The translations under genes and the position numbers were made by a program. The notes beneath the pieces are model-generated. The model was not told the origin of the DNA. It did no database searches and worked only from the letters and a program-made list of their open reading frames with translations. Below are positions 55,775 through 64,000 of a stretch of DNA of 64,000 nucleotides, one piece after another. The number at the start of each line of letters is the position of its first letter. Within the stretch, counting starts at the first letter, position 1. This stretch comes from Kitasatospora herbaricolor (lineage in GTDB: Bacteria; Actinomycetota; Actinomycetes; Streptomycetales; Streptomycetaceae), in assembly GCF_030813695.1 (NCBI RefSeq), contig NZ_JAUSVA010000002.1, positions 3,720,001 to 3,784,000 on the forward strand. Direction: 5' to 3'.

Positions 55775-55803
55775 TGCAACCTCCGGGGCGGACGGACGTC
55801 TTT
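55775..55803 (+). promoter_or_regulatory. Candidate ECF-sigma promoter of the LAETG protein gene
   Basis: A -35-like TGCAACCT (55775-55782) and a -10-like CGTCTTT (55797-55803) are separated so that AAC and CGTC are 16 nt apart, typical for ECF sigma promoters. The start codon lies about 120 nt downstream. A GAAAAAACTTC stretch upstream adds AT-rich sequence. Confidence 0.5.
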
Positions 55804-55923
55804 AGGGATGAAGGGCACGGAGAGCGAGACCGGCGCAGCCGGGGGGCGCACTCCGCTCGTAGCGAGCGGGCCGATCACCTTCACCCACCACGTCGTCAGC
55901 ACCACGCCTCTGGGGAACACATC

Positions 55924-56838
55924 ATGCGCGCGTCCGGTATCTCCGCTTTCACGAAGAACGCCCCCTTGATCTCCCGCCGCTCCAAGATCGTCGGCCTGGC
56001 CGCCACCCTGCTCCTCGGCGGCGCCGTCCAGCTGCTCCCCGCGGACGCCGCCTGGGCCTGCGCCGACGGCCGGCTGACCGGTGGCGCCGTGGTCCACGAC
56101 GGCATCCACCCGGTCGCGCCCGACGCCGCCTTCACCGCCGACAGCGCCGGCTCGGTCGACGCGGGCGGCGCCTGGGCCTCGTTCGGCGTCAGCATCCACA
56201 ACACCACCGGCGAGATGCAGTCCGGTGTGCGCCCCAGCTTCGGGATCCACTCCCCCGGTCAGGCGAAGGCCCTGACGCCGCAGGACGTGCGGGTGGAGAT
56301 GCTGGTGCCGGGCGGCGGCTGGGAGCCGCTGAAGCTCTCGGTCAACTGCACCGGCGTGGTGGAGGCCGAGCCGGCGTACCGGCAGCGCCTGGACGACGGC
56401 GGCACCGCGGTGGTCCGGATCCGGATGGCGCTGACGGCCGGCGCCCCCAAGGACCGCACCGACCTCCAGGTGCTGACCGACAGCCACACCGCCACCTCCG
56501 AGACCCCGGGGCGGACCGACCGCCGCACGGTGAGGATCAGCCGCCCGGCGGCCGAGCCCACCGCCAAGACCACCCCCACCGGCAAGGCCACCCCCACCGC
56601 GAAGGCCCCGGCCCCGGTCGCGACGCCCACCTCGACCGTCGCACCGGCCGCCGTCGCCGCCCCGGCACCCGCCACCGGCGCCCCGGCCACCGCGGCCGCC
56701 GCACCCTCGGCCGCGCCCGCCCGACTGGCGGAGACCGGCGGCAGCCGCAGCACCGGCCCGCTGATCGGCGCCGGCGGCGCCCTCGTCCTGCTCGGCGCCG
56801 GCGGCGTCCTGGTCGCCCGTCGCCGCGCCCGCGGCTGA
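55924..56838 (+). CDS. LAETG sortase-anchored surface protein
   Basis: A 304-residue exported protein. An N-terminal signal (KIVGLAATLLLGGAVQLLP, cleavage near AAWA) is followed by a ~170-residue beta-rich domain with two Cys (WACADGR and VNCTGVV). An Ala/Pro/Thr linker (~205-265) leads to the cell-wall sorting signal: LAETG, a hydrophobic helix and an Arg-rich tail. LAxTG is the motif used by class E sortases of streptomycetes. The catalytic domain is unknown; it may bind or build the wall surface. ATG 55924 has GGGGAA upstream. It is convergent to the response-regulator gene. Confidence 0.9.
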   Translation: MRASGISAFTKNAPLISRRSKIVGLAATLLLGGAVQLLPADAAWACADGRLTGGAVVHDGIHPVAPDAAFTADSAGSVDAGGAWASFGVSIHNTTGEMQSGVRPSFGIHSPGQAKALTPQDVRVEMLVPGGGWEPLKLSVNCTGVVEAEPAYRQRLDDGGTAVVRIRMALTAGAPKDRTDLQVLTDSHTATSETPGRTDRRTVRISRPAAEPTAKTTPTGKATPTAKAPAPVATPTSTVAPAAVAAPAPATGAPATAAAAPSAAPARLAETGGSRSTGPLIGAGGALVLLGAGGVLVARRRARG

Positions 56839-56869
56839 CCCCTCGACCGCACGCGCGCCGGACCTGCAC

Positions 56870-56905
56870 CGGGCCCGCCGCTCCGTCACCGGAGCGGCGG
56901 GCCCG
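56870..56905. terminator. Bidirectional terminator, LAETG gene / response regulator
   Basis: A perfect 16-bp inverted repeat (56870-56885 with 56890-56905) with a TCAC tetraloop lies between the convergent genes. Confidence 0.87.
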
Positions 56906-56924
56906 CGTCGTACGTGAACCCCCG

Positions 56925-57635
56925 TCAGACCAGCCGGCGCGCCGTCGCCCAGCGGGTCAGCTCGTGACGGTTGCTCAGCTGGAGCTTGCGCAGCACCGCC
57001 GAGACGTGGCTCTCCACCGTCTTCACCGAGATGAACAGCTGCTTGGCGATCTCCTTGTACGCGTAGCCGCGGGCGATCAGCCGCAGCACCTCGCGCTCGC
57101 GCTGGGTCAGCCGGTCGAGGTCCTCGTCCACCGGCGGGGTGTCGGTGGCGGCGAAGGCGTCCAGGACGAAGCCGGCCAGTCGCGGCGAGAAGACGGCGTC
57201 GCCGTCGGAGATCCGGAAGATCGCGTTCACCAGGTCGGTCCCGGTGATGGTCTTGGTGACGTAGCCGCGGGCGCCGCCGCGGATCACCCCGATCACGTCC
57301 TCGGCCGCGTCCGAGACGGACAGCGCGAGGAAGCGCACCCCCTGCGGGTCCGCCATCAGCGCGGCGGAGCGCCGCAGCACCTCGGCCCCGCCGCCGCCGG
57401 GCAGGTGGACGTCGAGCAGCACCACGTCCGGCCTGGTCTCGGCGACCACCCGGACCGCCGACTCGACGTCGTCGGCCTCGCCGACCACGTCGATCCCGGT
57501 CGCCTCGGTGCGGCCGATCTCGGCCCGCACCCCCGTGCGGAACATCCGGTGGTCGTCCACCAGGACCACCCGGGCCACCCTCCCCGCGCCTTCGGCCGGG
57601 GGTACCCCCATGGCCCCACCTGCAGGCTCAGTCAT
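56925..57635 (-). CDS. LuxR-family response regulator
   Basis: A 236-residue NarL/LuxR-type response regulator. The receiver domain (~20-145) has the acidic pocket LVDDHRMF, the phosphorylation Asp in VVLLDVHLPGGGG, a conserved Ser in ALSVSDAAED and Lys in YVTKTITG. The C-terminal HTH (~170-232) is LTQREREVLRLIARGYAYKE and VKTVESHVSAVLRKL. ATG 57635 overlaps the kinase gene by 8 nt with GGAG at good spacing, so the pair is co-translated. It is the partner of the PspC-type kinase upstream and probably controls the divergent PspC gene. Confidence 0.95.
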   Translation of the reverse strand: MTEPAGGAMGVPPAEGAGRVARVVLVDDHRMFRTGVRAEIGRTEATGIDVVGEADDVESAVRVVAETRPDVVLLDVHLPGGGGAEVLRRSAALMADPQGVRFLALSVSDAAEDVIGVIRGGARGYVTKTITGTDLVNAIFRISDGDAVFSPRLAGFVLDAFAATDTPPVDEDLDRLTQREREVLRLIARGYAYKEIAKQLFISVKTVESHVSAVLRKLQLSNRHELTRWATARRLV

Positions 57636-59121
57636 CTGCTCTCTCCATCTCCAGCTCGACCTCGGTCCCGCCGTCGGGCGCGGGCCGCACCCTCGCGGTG
57701 CCGCCGTTGCGCTTCATCCGGCCGACGATCGACTCGCGAACGCCCATCCGGTCCTCCGGCACCTCGTCCGGGTCGAAGCCGGGCCCGTGGTCGCGTACGA
57801 AGACGGACACCGTGCGCCCCTCCACCTCGGCGTAGACCTGGACCGGTCCCCCGCCACCGTACTTGGCCGCGTTGACCATCGCCTCCCTCGCGGCCCGCAT
57901 CTGTGCCGAGATCCGCTCGTCCATCGGGCAGTCGCCGACGCAGACCAGCTCCACCGGCACCCCGTGCCGGTCCTCGACCTCGGCGACCACCTCGCGGATC
58001 CGCTCGGCCAGGGTGTCCGGCGCGTCCTCGGCGGCGGCCTCCGGCCGGTAGAGCCACAGGCGCAGCTCGCGCTCCTGCGCGCGGGCCAGCCGGAGCACCT
58101 CCTTCGGGTCCTCCGCCCGGCGCTGGATCAGCGTGAGGGTGTGCAGCACCGAGTCGTGGACGTGCGCGGCGATCTCGGCCCGCTCCTGGGCCCGGATCCG
58201 GGCGGTGCGCTCGGCGCCGAGGTCCTGCCACATCCGCAGCGCGTACGGGCCGACCAGGACCAGCACACCGGCGAGGACGGCGATCGAGGCCTCGATCACC
58301 GAACCGATGGTGGAGCCGGTGCCCTGCAGGATCAGGAAGCCGATGATGCCCGCCACCACCAGCAGCACACCGGCGCCGACCCGGGTGTAGGCCCCGCGCC
58401 GCCGCTCACCCTCCTCCAGGCCGAACCAGCGCTGCCAGCGCGAGTCGTCGGCCTGGCGCCAGACCAGCGCGACACCGACGCCGATCGCCAGCAGCGGCCA
58501 GGTGTACGGCTTGGCGGTCTGGATGTTCAGGGCGTTCAGCAGCGCCATGATGCCGATCACCAGCATCACCAGGGCGGCGAGCTGGCCCAGCCCCTGCTTC
58601 CCGGCGCCGTCGCGCTCGGCGGGCGCCGCGGCCCCCTCCTGGGCAGGGGGGGCGGCCGCGGCGGGCAGCGCCGGCTCGCCCTGGAAGGTCCGCTGCAGCA
58701 GCTCCCGCAGCCGGGCCACCCGGCCCGGACCGCCCTTGCGCAGCGCACTGCCGCTCTGGCCCGGCGCGGCGGGCACGAACGCGCCGTCGACGTACGCCCA
58801 GTGGGCGGCGCTGCCCGGGGCCGGCTCGCCGATGCCGATCGGCACCACGAACCAGAACGCCGCGTACAGCAGGGCGCCGATCCCCTGCGCGAAGAAGAGC
58901 AGCACGAACGCGGCCCGCACCCAGGTGACCGGCAGCCCGAGGTGCACGGCGAGGCCGTGCGCGACCCCGCCGAGCATCCGCCCGTGCGGGCTGCGGTAGA
59001 GCCGGCGGTAGGGCGGGCGGCCCTCGGCCGGGGAGGCCGGGTCGCCGCCCGCCGCCGACGGGGTGTCAGGGACGTGGGGTTTGGGATCGGTACCGGGTGC
59101 TGCCACGCCACCGATGGTCAC
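57628..59121 (-). CDS. PspC-domain sensor histidine kinase
   Basis: A 497-residue membrane kinase. The N-terminal PspC domain (~38-100: RLYRSPHGRMLGGVAHGLAVHLG) and several further transmembrane segments (to ~290) form the sensor. The HisKA_3 box has the phospho-His in ERAEIAAHVHDSVLHTLTLI. The ATPase domain has the N box AAREAMVNAAKYGG and G1 FVRDHGPGFDPDEVPEDRMG. The start is GTG 59121, not supported by a clear Shine-Dalgarno; a GTG at 59106 is possible. The design (PspC sensor, HisKA_3, LuxR regulator) fits envelope-stress sensing of the LiaRS type. Confidence 0.93.
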   Translation of the reverse strand: MTIGGVAAPGTDPKPHVPDTPSAAGGDPASPAEGRPPYRRLYRSPHGRMLGGVAHGLAVHLGLPVTWVRAAFVLLFFAQGIGALLYAAFWFVVPIGIGEPAPGSAAHWAYVDGAFVPAAPGQSGSALRKGGPGRVARLRELLQRTFQGEPALPAAAAPPAQEGAAAPAERDGAGKQGLGQLAALVMLVIGIMALLNALNIQTAKPYTWPLLAIGVGVALVWRQADDSRWQRWFGLEEGERRRGAYTRVGAGVLLVVAGIIGFLILQGTGSTIGSVIEASIAVLAGVLVLVGPYALRMWQDLGAERTARIRAQERAEIAAHVHDSVLHTLTLIQRRAEDPKEVLRLARAQERELRLWLYRPEAAAEDAPDTLAERIREVVAEVEDRHGVPVELVCVGDCPMDERISAQMRAAREAMVNAAKYGGGGPVQVYAEVEGRTVSVFVRDHGPGFDPDEVPEDRMGVRESIVGRMKRNGGTARVRPAPDGGTEVELEMERADD

Positions 59122-59238
59122 ACGCGCGCGGGCCCGGGCGCATCAGGGTGAGCCCCGAGGATCTCTCAGGGACAAGTCAGGGTCCGGACAGGGCCGGGAA
59201 CGGTTGGGCAACCGCCCGCGGGCCACCAGGATGGAGGC

Positions 59239-60681
59239 ATGACGGACGACCACACGCCGGGGGCGGGGCCGCTCTCCCCGCCGGAGACCGAGCGCCCCCC
59301 GCTGACCCGCAGCGAGCACCACCGGGTGGTGGCCGGCGTGTGCGGCGGTCTGGGCCGGCACCTGGACATCGACCCGGTGGTGTTCCGGGTCGTGATCGCG
59401 GTGCTCTGCCTCTCCGGCGGGCTCGGCCTCTTCCTGTACGGGCTGGCCTGGCTGGTGATGCCGGTCGAGCCCGGGGAGGGTCGGGACGGGCGCACCGAGC
59501 TGCAGCGGGTGCTGACCGGCCGGGTGGACGGCCAGTCGATCGGCGCGGTCCTGCTGACCGTGATCGGCACCGGCGTCTTCTTCTCCTCGATGGGCGACGG
59601 CGACCAGCTCTTCCCGCTGCTGCTGCTCGGCGGCCTGGTCTTCCTCGCGGTGCGCCACGACCCCGAGCAGCGGCGCGGCGGGCGGCAGCGCCGGCGCCGC
59701 CGGGGCCGGCGCCACGGCGGCCCCTACGACCGGCTGTACGCCCGGGCGCCCTTCGGGGACGGACCGGCGGTGACGGACGCCACGGCCGGGGGCGAGGACC
59801 GGCAGGACGCGGACGCCCGGGCCCGGCACGCCCGGGAGCGCGAGGCCGGGACCGTCCCCCTGGACACCCCGCACCCCGGCCCGACCGGCTACCTCTGGGA
59901 TCCGCGCCACCCGGAGCGCAACCCGTACGCCGGCCCGTACCCCGGCCCGGCCGCGGCGCCCGGCGCACCGGCCCGGCCCTGGTGGCAGCGGACCGACCTG
60001 CCCGAGGGCGACCCGCTGCGCAAGGCCCCCGCGGCGGCCCCCGCCGGGCGGCCCTCGCCGCCCGCGCGCTGCCGCGACCGCTCCTTCCTGGGCCCGCTCG
60101 GCCTGCTGGTGACGGTGGGGGTCTGCGCGGCGGTCTGGGTGCGCCCCGGCGGCCTCGGCAAGGACGTGCTGCTCACCACCGTGCTGGCGGCGCTGCTGCT
60201 CGGGATCGGCCTGACCCTGCTGGTCGGCGCGAAGTTCGGCCGGGCCCGGGGGCTGGTGGTGCCCGCCCTGCTGCTGACCGTCGCGCTGGCCACCACCGGC
60301 CACTCCCGGGTGACGGTCGGCGACGCCTTCGGCGACCGGGTCTGGGCCCCGGCGACCGCGGGCGAGCTGCACGGGGAGTACCGGCTGGGCGCCGGCAGCG
60401 CGACGCTCGACCTGCGCGGGCTGGACCCGGCCGGGGCCACCCTGAGCACGACCGTCCGGGTCGGCGCGGGCGACCTGACGGTCCTGGTACCCCCGGATGT
60501 CCTGGTCGACGTGCGGGCGAGGCACATCCTCGGCAACGTACAGATCACCGGGATCGACGACACCGGTGACAGCAACGACCGCAGTTACGAACTGCACCCG
60601 CTGAACGGGCAGGCACCGAAGGGGACGCTCGACCTCTCGCTGACGGTCGGGCTCGGCGACATCAAGGTGGTCCAGGCATGA
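59239..60681 (+). CDS. PspC-domain membrane protein with LiaF-like C terminus
   Basis: A 480-residue protein. The N-terminal PspC domain (~25-80: HHRVVAGVCGGLGRHLDIDP, LFLYGLAWLVMPV) is followed by two helices and a long Arg/Pro/Gly-rich cytoplasmic region (~150-270). More helices (~278-355) come next. The C-terminal beta-rich domain (~370-480: GSATLDLRGLDPAG, VRVGAGDLTVLVPPDV, ILGNVQITG) resembles the C terminus of LiaF/VraT. LiaF proteins inhibit their cognate kinase, so it may regulate the divergent HK/RR pair. ATG 59239 has GGAGG close upstream. Its stop overlaps the next gene by 4 nt. Confidence 0.9.
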   Translation: MTDDHTPGAGPLSPPETERPPLTRSEHHRVVAGVCGGLGRHLDIDPVVFRVVIAVLCLSGGLGLFLYGLAWLVMPVEPGEGRDGRTELQRVLTGRVDGQSIGAVLLTVIGTGVFFSSMGDGDQLFPLLLLGGLVFLAVRHDPEQRRGGRQRRRRRGRRHGGPYDRLYARAPFGDGPAVTDATAGGEDRQDADARARHAREREAGTVPLDTPHPGPTGYLWDPRHPERNPYAGPYPGPAAAPGAPARPWWQRTDLPEGDPLRKAPAAAPAGRPSPPARCRDRSFLGPLGLLVTVGVCAAVWVRPGGLGKDVLLTTVLAALLLGIGLTLLVGAKFGRARGLVVPALLLTVALATTGHSRVTVGDAFGDRVWAPATAGELHGEYRLGAGSATLDLRGLDPAGATLSTTVRVGAGDLTVLVPPDVLVDVRARHILGNVQITGIDDTGDSNDRSYELHPLNGQAPKGTLDLSLTVGLGDIKVVQA

Positions 60682-60995
60682 GGAAGCACCGGCTCGACCT
60701 GTTCTCGCTGATCGCGGGGGCCCTCTTCACCGTGGTGGCCACGCTCTACCTGGTGGCCTCGCTGAACGACTTCTCGGTGAACGGGCGGATAGTCATCCCG
60801 GTGACGTTCATCGTGCTCGGCACCGCGGGCCTGGCCGGCGCGGTGCTGGCGATGGCCCGGCGCGGCCGCACCGAGGCGCCCGCGGCCCCGCGGACGGCGC
60901 CCGGTGCCCCCGGCACCCCCGAGGGCGACCTGGACGCCCACCTGCGCGAGCTGGGCCTGCTGGACGGCGAGCGCCCCGGGGCGGACGGCCGCTGA
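60678..60995 (+). CDS. Small membrane protein of the PspC cassette
   Basis: A 105-residue protein with two transmembrane helices (about 8-28 and 38-60) and a cytoplasmic tail rich in Ala/Pro with GDLDAHLRELGLLDGE. It starts by an ATGA overlap with the PspC gene, so the two are translationally coupled. No domain recognised; a regulatory or structural partner of the PspC protein is likely from context. Confidence 0.85.
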   Translation: MRKHRLDLFSLIAGALFTVVATLYLVASLNDFSVNGRIVIPVTFIVLGTAGLAGAVLAMARRGRTEAPAAPRTAPGAPGTPEGDLDAHLRELGLLDGERPGADGR

Positions 60996-61016
60996 GCCGT
61001 CCCCACCGGGGCGCCG

Positions 61017-61035
61017 GGCCCGCTCCGCGCGGGCC
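61017..61035. terminator. Short hairpin after the PspC cassette
   Basis: A 7-bp perfect stem (61017-61023 with 61029-61035) with a 5-nt loop lies between the convergent cassette and the DoxX-Rieske gene. Confidence 0.45.
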
Positions 61036-61068
61036 TCCTCCCTGCCGTGCGGCCCCCGCGGGGCCGGG

Positions 61069-62082
61069 TCAGGCCTGCAGCGGACCGAGGTTGAGCTTGT
61101 CGCCCTCCTTGGTCACGGCGTACTTGGGCAGCGGCTTGGTCGCCGGGCCGTTGATCACCGCGCCGGTGGCGGCGTCGAACTTCGAGCCGTGGCAGGGGCA
61201 GTACATCTGGCCGTTCTTCGGGGCGTCGACCGCGCAGCCGGAGTGCGTGCAGACCGAGGAGAAGGCGCAGTACCGGCCGGCGGTCGGCTGGACCATGTAG
61301 ACGGCGTCGCCGGTGGCCGGGTCCTTGACCTGGGCCGAGCCGCCGACCGGGACTGCCGAGACCGCGACCGAGACCACCGGGCCGGCCGGCACCGGGGTCG
61401 GCGCCGCCGTCTGCCGCGGCTTGACCGTCCTGTCCCGTCCGAAGGTCGCCGTCAGCGATCCGGCGAGGAGCCCGGCGCCGCCGATCGCCACCGCCGCGAT
61501 CGAGCCGTCCACCAGGGACCGGCGCCGGATCTGCCGGCCGCCCAGGCCCCGGGCGCGGTCCCGGCCGGCCCGCGCGGCGAGGTAGCCGTCCACCGAGAGG
61601 TACGGGGTGCCGGCCAGCACCAGGGGGGTCCAGGCCATCAGGTAGGCCAGGTCGTTGCCCAGGTAGTACGGCGTGACGCCCCAGCTGACGGTGAACCAGA
61701 GGCTGGCGCTGATCAGCGCACCGCCGGCGGCCGCGATCCGGCCCCAGAGGCCGAACAGGGTGCCCAGCCCGACCGCCAGCTCGCCGAAGGCGATCAGCAG
61801 GGCGAAGAAGGTGGGCTGGTCCAGGGCGGGCCCGAGCAGGAAGGAGATCGGGCTGGCCGCCTTCACCGCCTGGGTCTGCGAGACGAACGAGGCCGGGTCG
61901 CCCGCGCCGGCCAGGTAGTGCGCGTCCGAGAGCTTGTCCAACGCGGCGTACACGAAGGTCACGCCGAGGAACAGCCGCAGCGGCAGCAGCGCGTACTGCG
62001 AGGCGAGCCGCCTGAGCCGCTCCACCCGGTCGCCGCCACCGGGCTCCGTACCGCCCGGCCGGTCGTTGCTGGCCTGCGACAT
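61069..62082 (-). CDS. DoxX-Rieske fusion protein
   Basis: A 337-residue fusion. The N-terminal DoxX-type domain (~25-165: LLPLRLFLGVTFVYAALDKLS, AFGELAVGLGTLFGLWGRIAA) has four hydrophobic segments. A basic segment and a further transmembrane helix (~192-212) lead to a C-terminal Rieske domain (~235-337). Its [2Fe-2S] ligands lie in CTHSGC and CPCHGS, with the linked segment SKFDAATGAVINGPATKPL. It is likely a membrane redox protein; DoxX proteins are linked to thiosulfate oxidation and redox homeostasis, but the partner here is unknown. ATG 62082 has GGAGG close upstream. Confidence 0.9.
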   Translation of the reverse strand: MSQASNDRPGGTEPGGGDRVERLRRLASQYALLPLRLFLGVTFVYAALDKLSDAHYLAGAGDPASFVSQTQAVKAASPISFLLGPALDQPTFFALLIAFGELAVGLGTLFGLWGRIAAAGGALISASLWFTVSWGVTPYYLGNDLAYLMAWTPLVLAGTPYLSVDGYLAARAGRDRARGLGGRQIRRRSLVDGSIAAVAIGGAGLLAGSLTATFGRDRTVKPRQTAAPTPVPAGPVVSVAVSAVPVGGSAQVKDPATGDAVYMVQPTAGRYCAFSSVCTHSGCAVDAPKNGQMYCPCHGSKFDAATGAVINGPATKPLPKYAVTKEGDKLNLGPLQA

Positions 62083-62194
62083 GCCTCCACCTTCCCTCTC
62101 GGCCCGTCAGCCCCCTGACAGATCCGGTCCGATTCTGCCCGTTGCCGAGCGCTTTCGGTGGGAGGGCCCACCCGACGGGCGGCCCCCGCACCGC

Positions 62195-62246
62195 GAACGG
62201 CCGCGCCGTCGCTCCCATGGATACGGGTGCGACGGCGCGGCTGTTC
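62195..62246 (-). terminator. Terminator of guaA
   Basis: Arms 62195-62212 and 62229-62246 pair over 18 positions with one G-T wobble, around a 16-nt loop, 16 nt past the guaA stop. Confidence 0.78.
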
Positions 62247-62261
62247 AGTCCGGCGGGAGAC

Positions 62262-63857
62262 CTACTCCCACTCGATGGTGCCCGGCGGCTTGCTGGTGAC
62301 GTCCAGCACCACGCGGTTCACCTCGTCGACCTCGTTGGTGATCCGGGTCGAGATCTTCGCCAGCACCTCGTAGGGCACCCGCGACCAGTCGGCCGTCATG
62401 GCGTCCTCGGAGGAGACCGGGCGCAGCACGATCGGGTGGCCGTAGGTACGGCCGTCACCCTGCACGCCGACGCTGCGGACGTCGGCCAGCAGCACGACCG
62501 GGCACTGCCAGATCGAACGGTCCAGGCCGGCCGCGGTGAGCTCCTCGCGGGCGATGGCGTCGGCCTCGCGCAGCAGGTCCAGGCGCTCCTTGGTGACCTC
62601 GCCGACGATCCGGATGCCCAGGCCCGGGCCGGGGAACGGCTGGCGCTGGACGATCTCCTCCGGCAGGCCGAGCTCCTGGCCGACCATCCGGACCTCGTCC
62701 TTGAACAGCTTGCGCAGCGGCTCGATCAGCTCGAACTCGATGTCGTCGGGCAGGCCGCCGACGTTGTGGTGCGACTTGATGTTCGCGGTGCCGGTGCCGC
62801 CGCCGGACTCGACCACGTCCGGGTAGAGCGTGCCCTGCACCAGGAACGCGACGTCCTCGCCGGACGCGCCGGCCTCGGCCACGATCTCGGCCTGGGCCTG
62901 CTCGAAGACCCGGATGAACTCGCGGCCGATGATCTTCCGCTTGGTCTCGGGGTCGCTCACCCCGGCGAGGGCGGCGAGGAAGCGCTCCTCGGCGTCGACG
63001 ACCTTCAACTGGATGCCGGTGGCCGCGACGAAGTCCTTCTCGACCTGCTCGGTCTCGCCCTTGCGCATCAGGCCGTGGTCCACGTACACGCAGGTCAGCT
63101 GCGAGCCGATGGCCTTCTGCACCAGCGCCGCGGCGACCGCGGAGTCGACACCGCCGGAGAGCCCGCAGATCGCGCGCTTGCTGCCGACCTGCTCGCGGAT
63201 GAGCGCGACCTGCTCCTCCACCACGTTGGTGGTGGTCCAGTTCGGCTCGATGCCCGCGCCCCGGTAGAGGAAGTGCTCCAGCACCTGCTGGCCGTGCGTG
63301 GAGTGCATCACCTCGGGGTGGTACTGGACCCCGTACAGCTTCTTCTCGTCGTTCTCGAAGGCCGCGACCGGGACCACGTCGGTGGACGCGGTGACGGTGA
63401 AGCCTTCCGGCGCGGCCGAGCAGGCGTCGCCGTGCGACATCCACACCGACTGCTCGGCCGGGGTGCCCTCGAAGAGGGTCGAGCCGGTCTTGGAGACGAG
63501 CAGCGGGGTACGGCCGTACTCCCGGGCGCCGTTGTCGTCGACGGTGCCGCCCAGCGTGGTGGCCATCAGCTGGAAGCCGTAGCACATGCCGAAGACCGGG
63601 ACGCCGGACTCGAACAGCGACCGGTCGACGGTCGGAGCGCCCTCGGCGTACACGGACGACGGGCCGCCGGAGAGGATGATCGCCCGGGGGTTCTTGGCCA
63701 GCATCTCTTCCACGGGCATCGTGCTCGGCACGATCTCGCTGTAGACCCGGGCCTCACGGACGCGGCGGGCGATGAGCTGGGCGTACTGGGCGCCGAAGTC
63801 GACGACCAGGACGGTGTCGGCCGGCGGTACGGAGTGGTCGGGGGTAGCAGAGGACAC
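62262..63857 (-). CDS. guaA: GMP synthase (glutamine-hydrolysing)
   Basis: Converts XMP to GMP using glutamine and ATP; 531 residues. The class I amidotransferase domain (~15-200) has Cys in [11 protein letters not shown], with His-Glu in [11 protein letters not shown]. The ATP-pyrophosphatase domain has the PP-loop [17 protein letters not shown]. The dimer domain includes [17 protein letters not shown] and the conserved C terminus [16 protein letters not shown]. The start is GTG 63857, with GGAAGG 6 nt upstream. The gene's upstream region runs off the window; nothing further was identified between 63858 and 64000. Confidence 0.97.
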   Translation of the reverse strand: MSSATPDHSVPPADTVLVVDFGAQYAQLIARRVREARVYSEIVPSTMPVEEMLAKNPRAIILSGGPSSVYAEGAPTVDRSLFESGVPVFGMCYGFQLMATTLGGTVDDNGAREYGRTPLLVSKTGSTLFEGTPAEQSVWMSHGDACSAAPEGFTVTASTDVVPVAAFENDEKKLYGVQYHPEVMHSTHGQQVLEHFLYRGAGIEPNWTTTNVVEEQVALIREQVGSKRAICGLSGGVDSAVAAALVQKAIGSQLTCVYVDHGLMRKGETEQVEKDFVAATGIQLKVVDAEERFLAALAGVSDPETKRKIIGREFIRVFEQAQAEIVAEAGASGEDVAFLVQGTLYPDVVESGGGTGTANIKSHHNVGGLPDDIEFELIEPLRKLFKDEVRMVGQELGLPEEIVQRQPFPGPGLGIRIVGEVTKERLDLLREADAIAREELTAAGLDRSIWQCPVVLLADVRSVGVQGDGRTYGHPIVLRPVSSEDAMTADWSRVPYEVLAKISTRITNEVDEVNRVVLDVTSKPPGTIEWE

Positions 63858-64000
63858 GAACGGCCTTCCGGCAGCGGAACGGGAGGTGCCACACGCCACG
63901 GCGCCCGGCAGGGCGGCGGCGGGTGGTATGTGGGGGTGTCGGCCCCCAGTCTACCGGCCCGCCCGGGGCCTCCCGCTTCACCCGGTACGTCACCCTGTTG

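Overview
The window is very GC-rich, with codon third positions almost always G or C. It carries a dense run of housekeeping genes in the order typical of a Streptomycetaceae chromosome core (Streptomyces or Kitasatospora). Several proteins have actinobacterial hallmarks: DUF3017 beside folD, PerM beside purN-purH, LAXTG surface anchoring, and IcmB. The genus is inferred from gene content and order alone. No transposase, integrase, tRNA, rRNA or CRISPR array was seen.

Layout. 1-2.5 kb: 3' part of a secreted TAP-like peptidase and a divergent OHCU-decarboxylase-like protein with a CTG start. 2.5-9 kb: lipoprotein, succinate dehydrogenase operon sdhCDAB, small membrane protein and D,D-carboxypeptidase. 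9-19 kb: cell-surface island with a methyltransferase, a YihY-type membrane protein, a GT2 glycosyltransferase and two large TagF-like glycerophosphotransferases, one fused to a GT2 domain. 19-23 kb: 2H phosphoesterase, trpS, a CNNM/CBS membrane protein and mdh. 23-27 kb: large secreted protein with three C-terminal repeats. 27-32 kb: DUF3017, folD, small membrane proteins, purH and purN. 32-40 kb: membrane protein, perM, a LuxR-sigma-membrane fusion, sucD and sucC. 40-49 kb: a five-gene MoxR/VWA/DUF5682/SWIM/DUF5691 locus. 49-64 kb: icmB, a lipase, M23 and NlpC/P60 cell-wall hydrolases around pcrA, a LAETG surface protein, a PspC-type two-component cassette, a DoxX-Rieske fusion and guaA.

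How it fits together. The central-metabolism genes (sdhCDAB, mdh, sucCD) supply consecutive TCA-cycle steps. folD, purN, purH and guaA serve one-carbon and purine metabolism. Envelope functions dominate the rest: teichoic-acid-like polymer synthesis, peptidoglycan hydrolases, PerM, the PspC/LiaF-like stress module and sortase-anchored or secreted proteins.

The best candidate for an undescribed system is the 40.2-48.7 kb locus. A MoxR AAA+ ATPase, a VWA protein and a DUF5682 protein are encoded divergently from a SWIM zinc-finger protein and a DUF5691 protein, across an intergenic region carrying nested TGAC dyads. Other unusual points are the WHG-to-WLG change in the fused TagF protein, the LuxR/sigma/transmembrane fusion, the mosaic repeats of the secreted protein, and the OHCU-like protein lacking recognisable catalytic motifs. 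Most convergent gene pairs are separated by perfect GC-rich hairpins, which makes the transcription units fairly clear.
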